In this document: piece by piece, positions 7,706 to 15,973 of the stretch | Position numbering within the stretch: position 1 is the stretch's first letter | Layout: every line of letters starts with the position of its first letter | Assembly: GCA_039030125.1 (NCBI GenBank) | Contig: JBCCEV010000074.1 | Location: forward strand, 1-20,279 | Direction: 5' to 3' | Length of the DNA: 20,279 bases | Source of the DNA: JBCCEV01 sp039030125 | Lineage (GTDB): Bacteria; Pseudomonadota; Gammaproteobacteria; Ga0077536 | Notes under the pieces: generated by a model | Databases searched by the model: none | The model's input: the letters and a program-made list of their open reading frames with translations, nothing else | Told to the model about the DNA's origin: nothing | Made by a program: the position numbers and the translations under genes

Positions 7706-8101
7706 GGCAGGGGTCCTAGCCACCGAATCTAGCAACTCGACGCGGTAACCATCGGGGTCTTCCACGAACGCAAGAACCCTCGTACCGCCCTTCATCGGGC
7801 CTGCCGGGCGCACCACCTTGCCGCCTTTGGCTTCAATGGTCTGACATGCTTTGTAGACATCATCAACTTCAATAGCGATATGCCCGTAAGCATCTCCCAG
7901 TTCATAGTCTTCGACATCCCAGTTGTGGGTCAGTTCAAGAACACTCGTATCGCTTTCCTTGCCGTAACCCACAAAAGCCAAGGTGAACCGGCCATTCTCA
8001 AAATCGCGCCGACGGAGCAGCTCCATGCCTAACAATTCACAATAAAATCTTAGGGATTGTTCTAAGTTTTTAACCCGCAGCATGGTGTGTAAAAGACGCA
8101 T
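7703..8101 (-). CDS. gloA: Lactoylglutathione lyase (glyoxalase I)
   Basis: This enzyme isomerises the methylglyoxal-glutathione hemithioacetal to S-lactoylglutathione, detoxifying methylglyoxal in the cytoplasm. The 132 residues fit the small bacterial class. The four metal ligands fall exactly where they do in the E. coli enzyme: His5, Glu56, His74 and Glu122. The RRRDFENGRFTLAFVGYG stretch (30-47) is diagnostic, and the absence of the inserts seen in zinc-type enzymes suggests the Ni2+/Co2+ class (inference). It starts 20 bases after purT ends, with a CGGAAT motif about 8 bases before the ATG, so it is probably in the same transcript as purT. Confidence 0.96.
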   Translation of the reverse strand: MRLLHTMLRVKNLEQSLRFYCELLGMELLRRRDFENGRFTLAFVGYGKESDTSVLELTHNWDVEDYELGDAYGHIAIEVDDVYKACQTIEAKGGKVVRPAGPMKGGTRVLAFVEDPDGYRVELLDSVARTPA

Positions 8102-8121
8102 GTTTATATTCCGTTCAGGAT

Positions 8122-9324
8122 CTATTCAGCTTCGATCTGAATAGATCGCGCGACCTCGCGAGCACGCTCGCGGGCCTGCTCCACGGAGTCGCCGCGCGCC
8201 AAGGCCACCCCCAGGCGTCGCTTGCCATGGATCTCCGGTTTTCCAAATATACGCAGCTCCCTGTCCTTCTGGGCGAGGGCATCACGCCAACCACGATAGG
8301 CAATCTTCTCGCCGTCGCCTTGTGCAACGATCGCGCAAGAGGCGCCGATCGAACTGGACACAGGTTCTTTGAGCTCAATGCCAAGAATTGCACGCACATG
8401 CAATGCAAACTCCGACAAATCTTGCGAAATCATCGTGACCATCCCGGTGTCATGAGGTCGCGGTGAAACCTCGCTGAAGTAGACTTCGTCGCCGGCGATG
8501 AAAAATTCCACACCGAACAAACCAAATCCGCCCAGCGCTTCGGTGACCTTTTCGGCGATAGTCTGGCATTGACCAATGAGTCGATCGCTCATTGGCTGCG
8601 GTTGCCAAGACTCTCGATAATCGCCGTCAACTTGGATGTGACCGATGGGTGGGCAAAACAGCGTCCCGCCAGCATGACGCACCGTTAGCAACGTGATCTC
8701 GTAATCGAACGCCACGAAACCTTCCACAATCACGCGCCCTTTTCCAGCGCGGCCCCCCTCGACTGCGATCTTCCAAGCCGCATCCGTTTCCTCCGGCTTC
8801 GAGACAGTGCACTGACCTTTGCCCGAAGAACTCATAACCGGCTTAACAACGCATGGCGTCCCGACTTCCTCGATCGCGGCGCGGCATTCGTCCAACGAAC
8901 CTGCGAACCGATAAGGCGACGTTGGAATCGAAAGCTTTTCGCTGGCAAGACGCCGGATACCTTCCCTGTCCATCGTTAGCCTAGTCGCCGTTGCCGTAGG
9001 TACCACCTGTACCCCACCCGCCTCAATCTCGATTAAGGTTTCGGTGGCGATCGCCTCGACTTCAGGGACGACAAAATGCGGTTTCTCATCATTAATTACG
9101 TTTTTCAGGACTTCACCGTCAAGCATATCGATCACATGTGCGCGGTGGGCAACTTGCATCGCAGGTGCATTGGGATATCGATCGCATGCGATCACTTCAA
9201 GCCCTAAGCGTTGTGCTTCGATGGCAACTTCCTTGCCAAGCTCGCCTGAACCCAACAACAACAGCCGCGTCGCGTTAACACGGCCCGGCGTACCAATGAC
9301 CTCCGATCGATTAGGCGTCCTCAC
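8122..9324 (-). CDS. purT: Formate-dependent phosphoribosylglycinamide formyltransferase 2
   Basis: This ATP-grasp enzyme makes formyl-GAR from GAR, ATP and formate in purine synthesis, an alternative to folate-dependent PurN. The fit to PurT is good throughout: LLLLGSGELGKEVAIEAQRLG near the N-terminus, MDREGIRRLA, VVKPVMSSSGKGQ, the ATP-grasp core, GDYRESWQPQPMS and EVSPRPHDTGMVTMISQDLSEFA (shown here in parts of a single conserved block). I chose the GTG at 9324, which has GGGG seven bases upstream and gives 400 residues (family about 390). It overlaps the pdxB end by 14 bases. The frame is open up to an ATG at 9417, but the extra 31 residues lie within pdxB and do not resemble the family. 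Confidence 0.95.
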   Translation of the reverse strand: MRTPNRSEVIGTPGRVNATRLLLLGSGELGKEVAIEAQRLGLEVIACDRYPNAPAMQVAHRAHVIDMLDGEVLKNVINDEKPHFVVPEVEAIATETLIEIEAGGVQVVPTATATRLTMDREGIRRLASEKLSIPTSPYRFAGSLDECRAAIEEVGTPCVVKPVMSSSGKGQCTVSKPEETDAAWKIAVEGGRAGKGRVIVEGFVAFDYEITLLTVRHAGGTLFCPPIGHIQVDGDYRESWQPQPMSDRLIGQCQTIAEKVTEALGGFGLFGVEFFIAGDEVYFSEVSPRPHDTGMVTMISQDLSEFALHVRAILGIELKEPVSSSIGASCAIVAQGDGEKIAYRGWRDALAQKDRELRIFGKPEIHGKRRLGVALARGDSVEQARERAREVARSIQIEAE

Positions 9325-10426
9325 ATTCAAACCCCAAAGCCCGCAGCGTGGCCACAGTATTCGCGGCGAAGCCACTGGACGCAAGACGAAAATGGGAGAA
9401 TTCGTGGCGCAATCCAAACTCCTTGCGTTCGTGATCGAATTTTTCCCTAACGGCGCCGAGCTGCTTAAAGCGTCGCGTGCGTAGAGCTAAATCGTAAGCA
9501 CGGTTAACGATTGTGTGGACATCCTCGTTGGGAGCGACCGCCAAATCGCTGGCGCTACCATCGCCGGATCCCAAGTTTTGGGAACCAAAATCAAAATATT
9601 CACACAGTGAGTTTCCAATCATCTGCGCCGCCCGCTCGCGCGCTTCAATTGTGTAGCCCGCCGCGTGGGGCGTCGCGATATCTGCACAGGCCAACAGCTC
9701 TTGATTCACGTCTGGTTCGCCAACCCAGCAGTCGATCGCCAAATAAGCGTGTGGGTTGTGCCCGCGCCAGGCCAGCAGGGCCGCCTCATCGATCACCCCG
9801 CCGCGCGCGGCGTTGATCAGTAACACCTCGGGGGGCAAACAATTCACCGACTGCCGATTGATGAGATTGACGGTCGGAAATGCGCCCGTAAGGGTCAGCG
9901 GCACATGCAAGGTAACAACATCCTGTGCCAGCACCTCGGTGAGTTCAGAGTCGACAAAATTACTCTCGCGCGCCGCACGGATAGGATCGGAAACCAGATA
10001 GTCAATCCCAAGCCGATCGAGGCGCTCGATGAGCGCCGATCCAACATGGCCAGCGCCAACGATGCCGAAGCGAAGCTGTTGAAAGTCGCGGCCGCGCCGC
10101 GCCGCACAAAGCATCGTTGCGGCAAGTACGTACTCGGCCACCGCCACCGCGTTATTACCGGGGGCGCAAGCGAAACGAATATTGTTTCGCGCTAGGTAAT
10201 CAACATCGATATGATCGATACCGGCCGTTGTCGAGCCAACAAACTTGATCTTTGTATCAGCCAGCAGCCGCGCGTCCACCTTGGTCACGGATCGAACAAT
10301 CAGCGCATCACAGGAAGTCAGATCTTGGCGGCGTAGCTTGCGCCCCTCAAACAACTGCACAGATCCAAATGACCCAAAGATACGCTCGATCCCTGAGACA
10401 TCTCCGTCGACTGCAATCCGAATCAT
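9311..10426 (-). CDS. pdxB: Erythronate-4-phosphate dehydrogenase
   Basis: This is the second enzyme of the DXP-independent-start (PdxB/SerC) branch of pyridoxal 5'-phosphate synthesis in gammaproteobacteria. It oxidises 4-phosphoerythronate to 2-oxo-3-hydroxy-4-phosphobutanoate with a tightly bound nicotinamide. It has the D-isomer-specific 2-hydroxyacid dehydrogenase fold. The Rossmann motif GIVGAGHVGS is at 121-130, and the catalytic residues are Arg208 (NAARGG), Glu237 (VGEPD) and His254 (TPHAAG), the same numbers as in E. coli. A C-terminal PdxB dimerisation domain follows from about 285. Being limited mainly to gammaproteobacteria, it supports the taxonomic reading. It starts 25 bases after secF and ends inside the purT start region. 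Confidence 0.95.
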   Translation of the reverse strand: MIRIAVDGDVSGIERIFGSFGSVQLFEGRKLRRQDLTSCDALIVRSVTKVDARLLADTKIKFVGSTTAGIDHIDVDYLARNNIRFACAPGNNAVAVAEYVLAATMLCAARRGRDFQQLRFGIVGAGHVGSALIERLDRLGIDYLVSDPIRAARESNFVDSELTEVLAQDVVTLHVPLTLTGAFPTVNLINRQSVNCLPPEVLLINAARGGVIDEAALLAWRGHNPHAYLAIDCWVGEPDVNQELLACADIATPHAAGYTIEARERAAQMIGNSLCEYFDFGSQNLGSGDGSASDLAVAPNEDVHTIVNRAYDLALRTRRFKQLGAVREKFDHERKEFGLRHEFSHFRLASSGFAANTVATLRALGFECEDA

Positions 10427-10451
10427 CTTCCTGGAAACTCAGAAAGATAAT

Positions 10452-11384
10452 TCACGATTGTAGGTCGGCTTCGCCCTCTTCCCGTTTGACTGGAATGAGA
10501 TCCGTGGAACTCACGCCCAAGGCGAGCGCCGCAGTACTCGCGACATAAATCGAGGAGTAGGTGCCGATCACCACACCGACAATAAGCGCCGTCGAGAACG
10601 CGTGGATTAACTCACCACCCAAGAAGAACAGCGCGAGTAGGACAATCAAGGTGGTTAATGACGTCATCACCGTGCGTGAGAACGTCTGATTCAGCGACCG
10701 GTTTATGATATCAACGGAGCGGCCCTTGCGGACTACTCTGAAGTTTTCCCGGATTCGATCGAAGACCACAACCGTATCGTTCAATGAGTAACCAATGACC
10801 GCCAGGATCGCCGCCAATACCGGCAAGTCGAATTCGGTTTGCATGAGCGCGAAGAACCCCAGCACGATCAACACATCGTGTACCAAGGCAGCAATCGCTC
10901 CGAGTGAAAACCGCCAAGTGAAACGCACCATTACGTAGAGAAAAATACCCACCAGAGCGTAGAGCATCGCGAGCACGCCGTCTTCGGTGAGTTCCTTGCC
11001 AACTTGTGGACCAACGAATTCAACCCGGCGCATCTCGGCGCCCGGCAGCACTTGGAGCACTCGCGAGGATACGTCGGCTTCTTCTAATTCTCCCGTCGAG
11101 GCGAGACGAACGAGGACATCGGTCGGTGAGCCAAAATTTTGCACTACCGCGCTTCCGAATTGGGAATCGGCTAGCGCTTGACGGATCGCTTCCAGATCCG
11201 GGGGCTGCTGATAGCCAAGCTCAACCAAAGTGCCACCGGTAAAATCGATCCCGAAATTCAGATTTTGGGTGACCAGCGCACTGATCGAAGCTGCAATCAA
11301 TAGAAACGACAGAATCATCGCGGGCAGGCGGCGTGCCATGAAGTCGAAGCGAATTTTGGTTGCGCCTTGGTCTTTTCTACTCAT
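10452..11384 (-). CDS. secF: Protein translocase subunit SecF
   Basis: This inner-membrane protein works with SecD to pull preproteins through SecYEG using the proton motive force. Residues 20-38 form the first transmembrane helix. The periplasmic P1 head follows, with the signature NFGIDFTGGTLVELGY starting at 43. Five more helices lie at about 137-153, 161-180, 185-205, 240-255 and 262-288. The conserved Asp203 in GYSLNDTVVVFDRI corresponds to the functionally essential Asp of E. coli SecF. The 310 residues are normal for the family. The ATG comes 2 bases after the secD stop. It is not fused to secD. Confidence 0.97.
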   Translation of the reverse strand: MSRKDQGATKIRFDFMARRLPAMILSFLLIAASISALVTQNLNFGIDFTGGTLVELGYQQPPDLEAIRQALADSQFGSAVVQNFGSPTDVLVRLASTGELEEADVSSRVLQVLPGAEMRRVEFVGPQVGKELTEDGVLAMLYALVGIFLYVMVRFTWRFSLGAIAALVHDVLIVLGFFALMQTEFDLPVLAAILAVIGYSLNDTVVVFDRIRENFRVVRKGRSVDIINRSLNQTFSRTVMTSLTTLIVLLALFFLGGELIHAFSTALIVGVVIGTYSSIYVASTAALALGVSSTDLIPVKREEGEADLQS

Positions 11385-11386
11385 GA

Positions 11387-13213
11387 CTAAATCGCCAATT
11401 TATCCACACGGCGACCACCGTAAATCAGATTAATAATCGCCCTCGTACCGATGATTGCCGTAAACATCGAGGTAGCGATCCCGATTGAGAGCGTCACGGC
11501 GAAGCCCTTGATCGGTCCCGTTCCAAAATTCATGAGTACAATCGCCGCGATCAGGGTCGTAACGTTGGCGTCAGCGATAGTCGAGAACGCTTTGTCGTAA
11601 CCGGATTGGATACTCGCTTGCGGAGAGTTACCGTTTTTGAGTTCTTCGCGGATCCGCTGGAATATAAGGACATTCGCATCCACAGCCATCCCCACGGTCA
11701 ACACAATTCCGGCAATACCCGGCAAGGTCAGCGTCGCTTGTAGCATCGATAACACGGCCACGATTAACACCAAGTTTGTCGCGAGTGCGACATCAGCCAC
11801 AAGACCAAAGACGCGATAGTAGAACGCCATGAAAATGAGTACTGCAACAAATCCGATCACAACGGAATCAAATCCGCGATCGATGTTCTCCTTGCCGAGA
11901 TTGGGTCCAACCGTGCGTTCTTCGACGATTTCAATGGGTGCCGCCAGGGCACCCGCGCGCAATAGCAGCGCTAGCGTTCGGGCTTCTTGCGGCGAATCCA
12001 AGCCCTCGATTTGAAACTGCTTGCCAAGCTCTGAACGAATGGTGGCGATATTGATGACTTCTTCGACGCGGCGTCCCTGGCGTTGCTCAATGTAAACAAC
12101 CGCCATGGGTTTACCGACTTCTTCGCGGGTTGCGCGCGAGAACTGACGAGCACCTTTGCCGTCCAACGTGATCTGAACAATTGCGCCACCATCACGGGTA
12201 TCGAAAGTCTGACGGGCGTTGATGATCGAGTCGCCGGTAAGCATGACCGTTTTTCTCAGCAATACGGGTCCGCCGTCACGTTCGTAGTACAACTTTGAAT
12301 TTACGGGGGGCCGGCCGGTTTCGAGAGCGGCCGATACGTCGCCTTCAACATCAACCATTCTAAACTCTAGAGTTGCGGTCGCTCCGATAATGAGCTTCGC
12401 GGCAGCCGTGTCCTCGACGCCCGGTAGTTGAACGATGATGCGATTGCGCCCCTGCTGCTGAATGACAGGTTCGGCCACGCCCAAAGCATTAACACGGTTT
12501 CTCAAGGTCGTGAGATTCTGGCTAAGTGCAAGCTTACGAGTCTCCTCCATGCTTTCTTCTTTAATAGCGAAGACCGTGGCGCTGGCGGTTGTATCAAGTG
12601 CCGCGGGTTCGAAGAGATCTTCAAACTGCACGCCGACGAGCTGTCGCGCCTCTTCTAGTGCCTGCGGGTTTAGGAATTCAACGCGGATCTGATCCTCTGG
12701 TGTCGCACCAATCGAGCGGTAGCGTAGCTTTTCCTCTCTAAATGCCGAACGCAGCTCTGAGGAAAACCGCTCCGCCGCTTGCTTGCGAACGTTGTTCATA
12801 TCCACTTCCATCAAGAAGTGGACACCACCACGTAAATCGAGCCCCATGTACATCGGCTTGCCGCCGATGTCGGCGAGCCATGGTGGTGTCGCCGGCGCCA
12901 GGTTTAATGCCAGTGTAAATTGGGTGGGATCGAGATCGTTTTCGAGCACTCTCTTTGCCGCTTCACGATCTTCGACGGTATTGAAACGCATCAATAAGCG
13001 TTCACTCTCGAGGGTTACGCTTTTCGTGCCAATACCCGCTTCGTCCAATGTGTTGTTGATGGTTGCCTCAAGTGCGTCATCGATCGCTAGGCCGCGATTC
13101 GAAGAAAGCTGCAACGCTGGATCAGTCCCAAAGACATTCGGCAGCGCGTAAAGCACCCCAACGGTGAGAACACCGATCACAAGAAAATAGCGCCACAGAG
13201 GGTATTGGTTCAT
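11387..13213 (-). CDS. secD: Protein translocase subunit SecD
   Basis: This is the partner of SecF, with a large periplasmic domain that holds the emerging substrate. A first transmembrane helix spans about 8-26. The periplasmic region spans about 27-445, with GLDLRGGVHFLMEVD (124-138), the QQQGRNRIIVQLPGVED segment (252-268) and the head subdomain. Five C-terminal helices lie at about 449-467, 472-491, 497-518, 550-566 and 570-592. The proton-path aspartate is Asp512 in GMAVDANVLIF. At 608 residues it is close to the E. coli length (615). It follows yajC by 31 bases and is followed almost at once by secF. Confidence 0.98.
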   Translation of the reverse strand: MNQYPLWRYFLVIGVLTVGVLYALPNVFGTDPALQLSSNRGLAIDDALEATINNTLDEAGIGTKSVTLESERLLMRFNTVEDREAAKRVLENDLDPTQFTLALNLAPATPPWLADIGGKPMYMGLDLRGGVHFLMEVDMNNVRKQAAERFSSELRSAFREEKLRYRSIGATPEDQIRVEFLNPQALEEARQLVGVQFEDLFEPAALDTTASATVFAIKEESMEETRKLALSQNLTTLRNRVNALGVAEPVIQQQGRNRIIVQLPGVEDTAAAKLIIGATATLEFRMVDVEGDVSAALETGRPPVNSKLYYERDGGPVLLRKTVMLTGDSIINARQTFDTRDGGAIVQITLDGKGARQFSRATREEVGKPMAVVYIEQRQGRRVEEVINIATIRSELGKQFQIEGLDSPQEARTLALLLRAGALAAPIEIVEERTVGPNLGKENIDRGFDSVVIGFVAVLIFMAFYYRVFGLVADVALATNLVLIVAVLSMLQATLTLPGIAGIVLTVGMAVDANVLIFQRIREELKNGNSPQASIQSGYDKAFSTIADANVTTLIAAIVLMNFGTGPIKGFAVTLSIGIATSMFTAIIGTRAIINLIYGGRRVDKLAI

Positions 13214-13244
13214 TGGCCTGTTACTTACGTTTCAAATTGCAACG

Positions 13245-13577
13245 CTACATGCCCTTAACGGTGCCCTTGGGCATCACCTGGGCAATCGCGCGCCGTTGCA
13301 CTTTGACTTCGATGCCTTTGGAGATTTCCATCTTGATGAAATTCTCGCCAACCTCGGTGATACGCCCGAGTAAACCGCCGTTGGTCACCGCCTCGTCCCC
13401 TTTGGTCAAGGCGTCGACCATTTTGCTGTGCTCTTTCTGTTGTTTCATTTGCGGTCTTATCAGGAAAAAGTAAAAGACCACGAACAACACGATGAGCGGC
13501 AGAAAAGCCGTGAATCCGGGTTCCCCGGGAGCCGCAGCATGGCTGTCGGCTAAGGCGTTAGAGATGAAGAATGTCAT
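13245..13577 (-). CDS. yajC: Sec translocon accessory subunit YajC
   Basis: This small single-pass inner-membrane protein co-purifies with SecDF and the SecYEG-YidC holotranslocon; it is not essential. The 110 residues hold one hydrophobic helix (about 24-40), then the family hallmark RPQMKQQKEH (41-50). A small cytoplasmic beta-rich domain with GDEAVTNGGLLGRI (60-73) follows. The position between tgt and secD is the standard order. The ribosome binding site is weak. In the 58 bases upstream a CATAAT sequence could be part of an internal promoter, but I see no matching -35 box. Confidence 0.95.
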   Translation of the reverse strand: MTFFISNALADSHAAAPGEPGFTAFLPLIVLFVVFYFFLIRPQMKQQKEHSKMVDALTKGDEAVTNGGLLGRITEVGENFIKMEISKGIEVKVQRRAIAQVMPKGTVKGM

Positions 13578-13635
13578 GAGCGTTTTCTAAGCTGCCAACC
13601 GCCAATTATGACATAAGGGCTCACCGTACCGACAG

Positions 13636-14739
13636 CTAAGCCCGGTTTCCGTCGATAGCGAGGATCTGTTTCTGGAACCGTTCAAACTCGCCCCGCACGA
13701 TGCTCTCGCGCGCGTGCGCCATCAGCGTTAGATAGTAAGCTAGGTTATGAAGCGTGTTTAGGCGCGATCCCAAGATCTCATTTGTCCGGTCAAGATGATG
13801 CAGGTAGGCGCGCGAGTAGTTTCGGCAGGTATAACATTCGCAAGCCGGATCGAGTGGACGGTCAGCCCGGCGATGCTGAGAATTTCGAATTCGAATGACA
13901 CCTTGGGAAGTGAACAAATGGCCATTGCGAGCGTTGCGGGTTGGCAGCACGCAGTCGAACATATCGATGCCCGAACCAATCGCGCTCACTAAGTCGCCCG
14001 GCGTTCCCACTCCCATGAGATAACGTGGACGATCGACGGGTAGGAGCTCAGCACTGAGAGCCGCTATGTCACGCATTTGTTCCTTGGACTCTCCAACTGA
14101 TAGGCCACCGATGGCGAAACCTGGAAAGTCGATATCAACGAGGGCAGCGGCAGATTGACGCCGCAATTCAGGGAACATCCCGCCTTGAACGATGCCAAAC
14201 AAGGCGCCCTGCGAATCGGCATGGGCGGCCTTGCTTCGTGCCGCCCAACGCAACGAGAGCTGCATCGAATCGCGAGTCTGTTCTAAAGTCGCGGGGAACG
14301 GCGTGCATTCGTCGAATACCATCACCACGTCAGCGCCGAGTTCGGTTTGTACCGCGATTGATTTTTCAGGCGACAAAAAAACCTCGTCGCCATTGATAGG
14401 CGATCTAAATGTAGCCCCTTGCTCGGAAACCTTACGGACCGCGCCGAGGCTGTACACTTGGAAACCACCGGAATCGGTCAAGATCGGGCGGCGCCAATTC
14501 ATAAACTGATGGAGTCCCCCTAGTTCCGCAATGAGATCGCTGCCGGGACGCAGCATCAAGTGGTAGGTATTGCCTAAAACGATGCGAGCACCCAACGACT
14601 CCAGTTCCTCTGGCGTCATTGCTTTCACCGTGCCGTAGGTACCAACCGGCATGAAAACGGGCGTCGGCACAATTCCGCGGTCGAAGTGTAGAGAAGCGGC
14701 CCGCGCCAAACCGTCTGTTTTGGTTAACTCAAAACGCAT
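13636..14739 (-). CDS. tgt: Queuine/preQ1 tRNA-ribosyltransferase
   Basis: This enzyme swaps guanine 34 for preQ1 in tRNAs with GUN anticodons (Asp, Asn, His, Tyr), the base-exchange step of queuosine synthesis. The 367-residue protein carries the catalytic aspartates Asp89 (LTDSGGFQ) and Asp262 (FDCVLPTRNARNG). Its zinc site is Cys300, Cys302 and Cys305 with His331, in the same spacing as E. coli. The substrate stretch GIVQGG is at 182-187. GGAGCAAGG directly precedes the ATG, and the gene start overlaps the queA end by 11 bases. Together with queA it supplies two successive steps of the same modification. Confidence 0.98.
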   Translation of the reverse strand: MRFELTKTDGLARAASLHFDRGIVPTPVFMPVGTYGTVKAMTPEELESLGARIVLGNTYHLMLRPGSDLIAELGGLHQFMNWRRPILTDSGGFQVYSLGAVRKVSEQGATFRSPINGDEVFLSPEKSIAVQTELGADVVMVFDECTPFPATLEQTRDSMQLSLRWAARSKAAHADSQGALFGIVQGGMFPELRRQSAAALVDIDFPGFAIGGLSVGESKEQMRDIAALSAELLPVDRPRYLMGVGTPGDLVSAIGSGIDMFDCVLPTRNARNGHLFTSQGVIRIRNSQHRRADRPLDPACECYTCRNYSRAYLHHLDRTNEILGSRLNTLHNLAYYLTLMAHARESIVRGEFERFQKQILAIDGNRA

Positions 14740-15760
14740 CCTTGCTCCGTTCTAACCACATCGCATCGCCATAACTGTAAAACCTGTAGCGGTTGGTGAT
14801 CGCGTGTTCGTACGCGCGCTTGATCCTCTGCCATCCACAGAAGGCACTGACCAAAACGAGCAAACTCGTTTGCGGCAGATGAAAGTTCGTGATTAAGGCA
14901 TCAACGATGCGAAACTCAAATCCCGGCGTGATGTATAAATCGGTCTCGCCCTTAGCTATAGCCAACTCACCTTCACTAACGCTGGATTCCAACGCCCGTA
15001 AACTGGTCGTGCCCACAGCGATAACCCTCCCTCCCGCACGCCGAGCGGCGTTGACCACCGCGGCCGTGTCGGCGCTGATTTCGAAGCGCTCACTATGCAT
15101 TTTGTGGTGCCGGACATCTTCTTCTCTAATCGGCTCGAAAGTTCCCAGACCAACATGCAAGGTGATCGTTGCAATGGAAACGCCAAGGTCGTGAACACAT
15201 TGAAGCAATTGTTGATCAAAATGCAGGCCGGCGGTCGGTGCCGCCACGGCTCCCATTTCTGCGGCGAACACCGTTTGATAGCGATCGCTGTCCACTTCGT
15301 CATCGTCGCGCTCTATATAAGGCGGGAGCGGTACGCGCCCGAATTGCTCGAGCAACACATCGCAAGATTCGATTCCGCTGATTTCAACTAAGAAGAATCG
15401 AGCGCGAGTTTCTTTTACGGTAAGACGTACCGTCTCACCGATCACGAGTTCGCCGCCTTCTTTAACCTTTTTGCTGGTTCGGATCTGCACGAGCATGGTG
15501 TCCTTTGAAAGGATCCGCTCGACTAGGATCTCGGCGCCGCCGCCGGTCCGCTTTCGTGCCATCAAACGCGCCTTAATGACCTTGGTGTTATTGATCACAA
15601 GGACATCGCCGGCGTGAAGCAAAGTCGGTAAATCCCTAAAGTAATGGTCGCGGAGGCGATCGCGGTGCACTTCCAATAACCGTGAGTCCGACCGCCGCAC
15701 GGAGGGCTGTTGAGCAATGAGTTCGGGCGGTACCCGAAAATGAAAGTCGCTGAGCTTCAA
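14729..15760 (-). CDS. queA: S-adenosylmethionine:tRNA ribosyltransferase-isomerase
   Basis: This enzyme transfers and isomerises the ribosyl group of SAM onto preQ1-modified tRNA, giving epoxyqueuosine. Family blocks visible are the N-terminal MKLSDFHFRVPPELIAQ, VLVINNTKVIKARL (53-66), GRVPLPPYI (131-139), GAVAAPTAGLHF (170-181) and LHVGLGTFEPI (201-211). The 343 residues are slightly shorter than E. coli (356). The only start that fits the family N-terminus is a TTG at 15760-15758, and no convincing ribosome binding site lies in front of it. It is the first gene of the queA-tgt-yajC-secDF unit and is divergent from the tRNA-Leu gene, 71 bases away. Confidence 0.95.
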   Translation of the reverse strand: MKLSDFHFRVPPELIAQQPSVRRSDSRLLEVHRDRLRDHYFRDLPTLLHAGDVLVINNTKVIKARLMARKRTGGGAEILVERILSKDTMLVQIRTSKKVKEGGELVIGETVRLTVKETRARFFLVEISGIESCDVLLEQFGRVPLPPYIERDDDEVDSDRYQTVFAAEMGAVAAPTAGLHFDQQLLQCVHDLGVSIATITLHVGLGTFEPIREEDVRHHKMHSERFEISADTAAVVNAARRAGGRVIAVGTTSLRALESSVSEGELAIAKGETDLYITPGFEFRIVDALITNFHLPQTSLLVLVSAFCGWQRIKRAYEHAITNRYRFYSYGDAMWLERSKDAF

Positions 15761-15809
15761 AATTGGTGGGATAGATGGACCAGAGTCGATCTTTAGTGAA
15801 GCTTTCCCC

Positions 15810-15815
15810 TATACT
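15810..15815 (+). promoter_or_regulatory. Likely -10 box of the tRNA-Leu promoter
   Basis: TATACT (5 of 6 to consensus) lies 16 bases before the first base of the tRNA gene and is followed by a GC-rich discriminator (ccgggaccc), as is usual in stringently controlled stable-RNA promoters. No good -35 box is visible at 16-18 bases upstream, so only the -10 is called. Confidence 0.5.
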
Positions 15816-15831
15816 CCGGGACCCTCACGGC

Positions 15832-15918
15832 GCCGGGATGGCGGAACTGGTAGACGCGCCAGACTCAAAATCTGGTATGGGTAACCATGTGTGGGTTCGA
15901 GTCCCACTCCCGGTACCA
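15832..15918 (+). tRNA. tRNA-Leu (anticodon CAA, reads UUG)
   Basis: This is an 87-base class II tRNA. The acceptor arms GCCGGGA and TCCCGGT pair over seven positions, with G1-U72 wobble as in E. coli leucine tRNAs, then A73 and an encoded CCA. The anticodon stem CCAGA/TCTGG closes the loop CTCAAAA, giving anticodon CAA. The long variable arm folds as ATGG-GTAA-CCAT. The T arm is GTGGG-TTCGAGT-CCCAC. The gene is intact, stands alone, and is divergent from queA and convergent with the small gene at 15974-16261. Confidence 0.97.
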
Positions 15919-15973
15919 AGGCACTGCGGGCGAGAGCCCCAAGATAGGCCCTGGGGAAACCAAATCGCGGGTT

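Noticed and set aside
9325..9417. Longer purT starting at 9417
   Set aside because: It would overlap pdxB by over 100 bases and add 31 residues before the family N-terminus.
15919..15973. GC-rich short pairings after the tRNA as a terminator
   Set aside because: Stems are only about four pairs and no T run follows.
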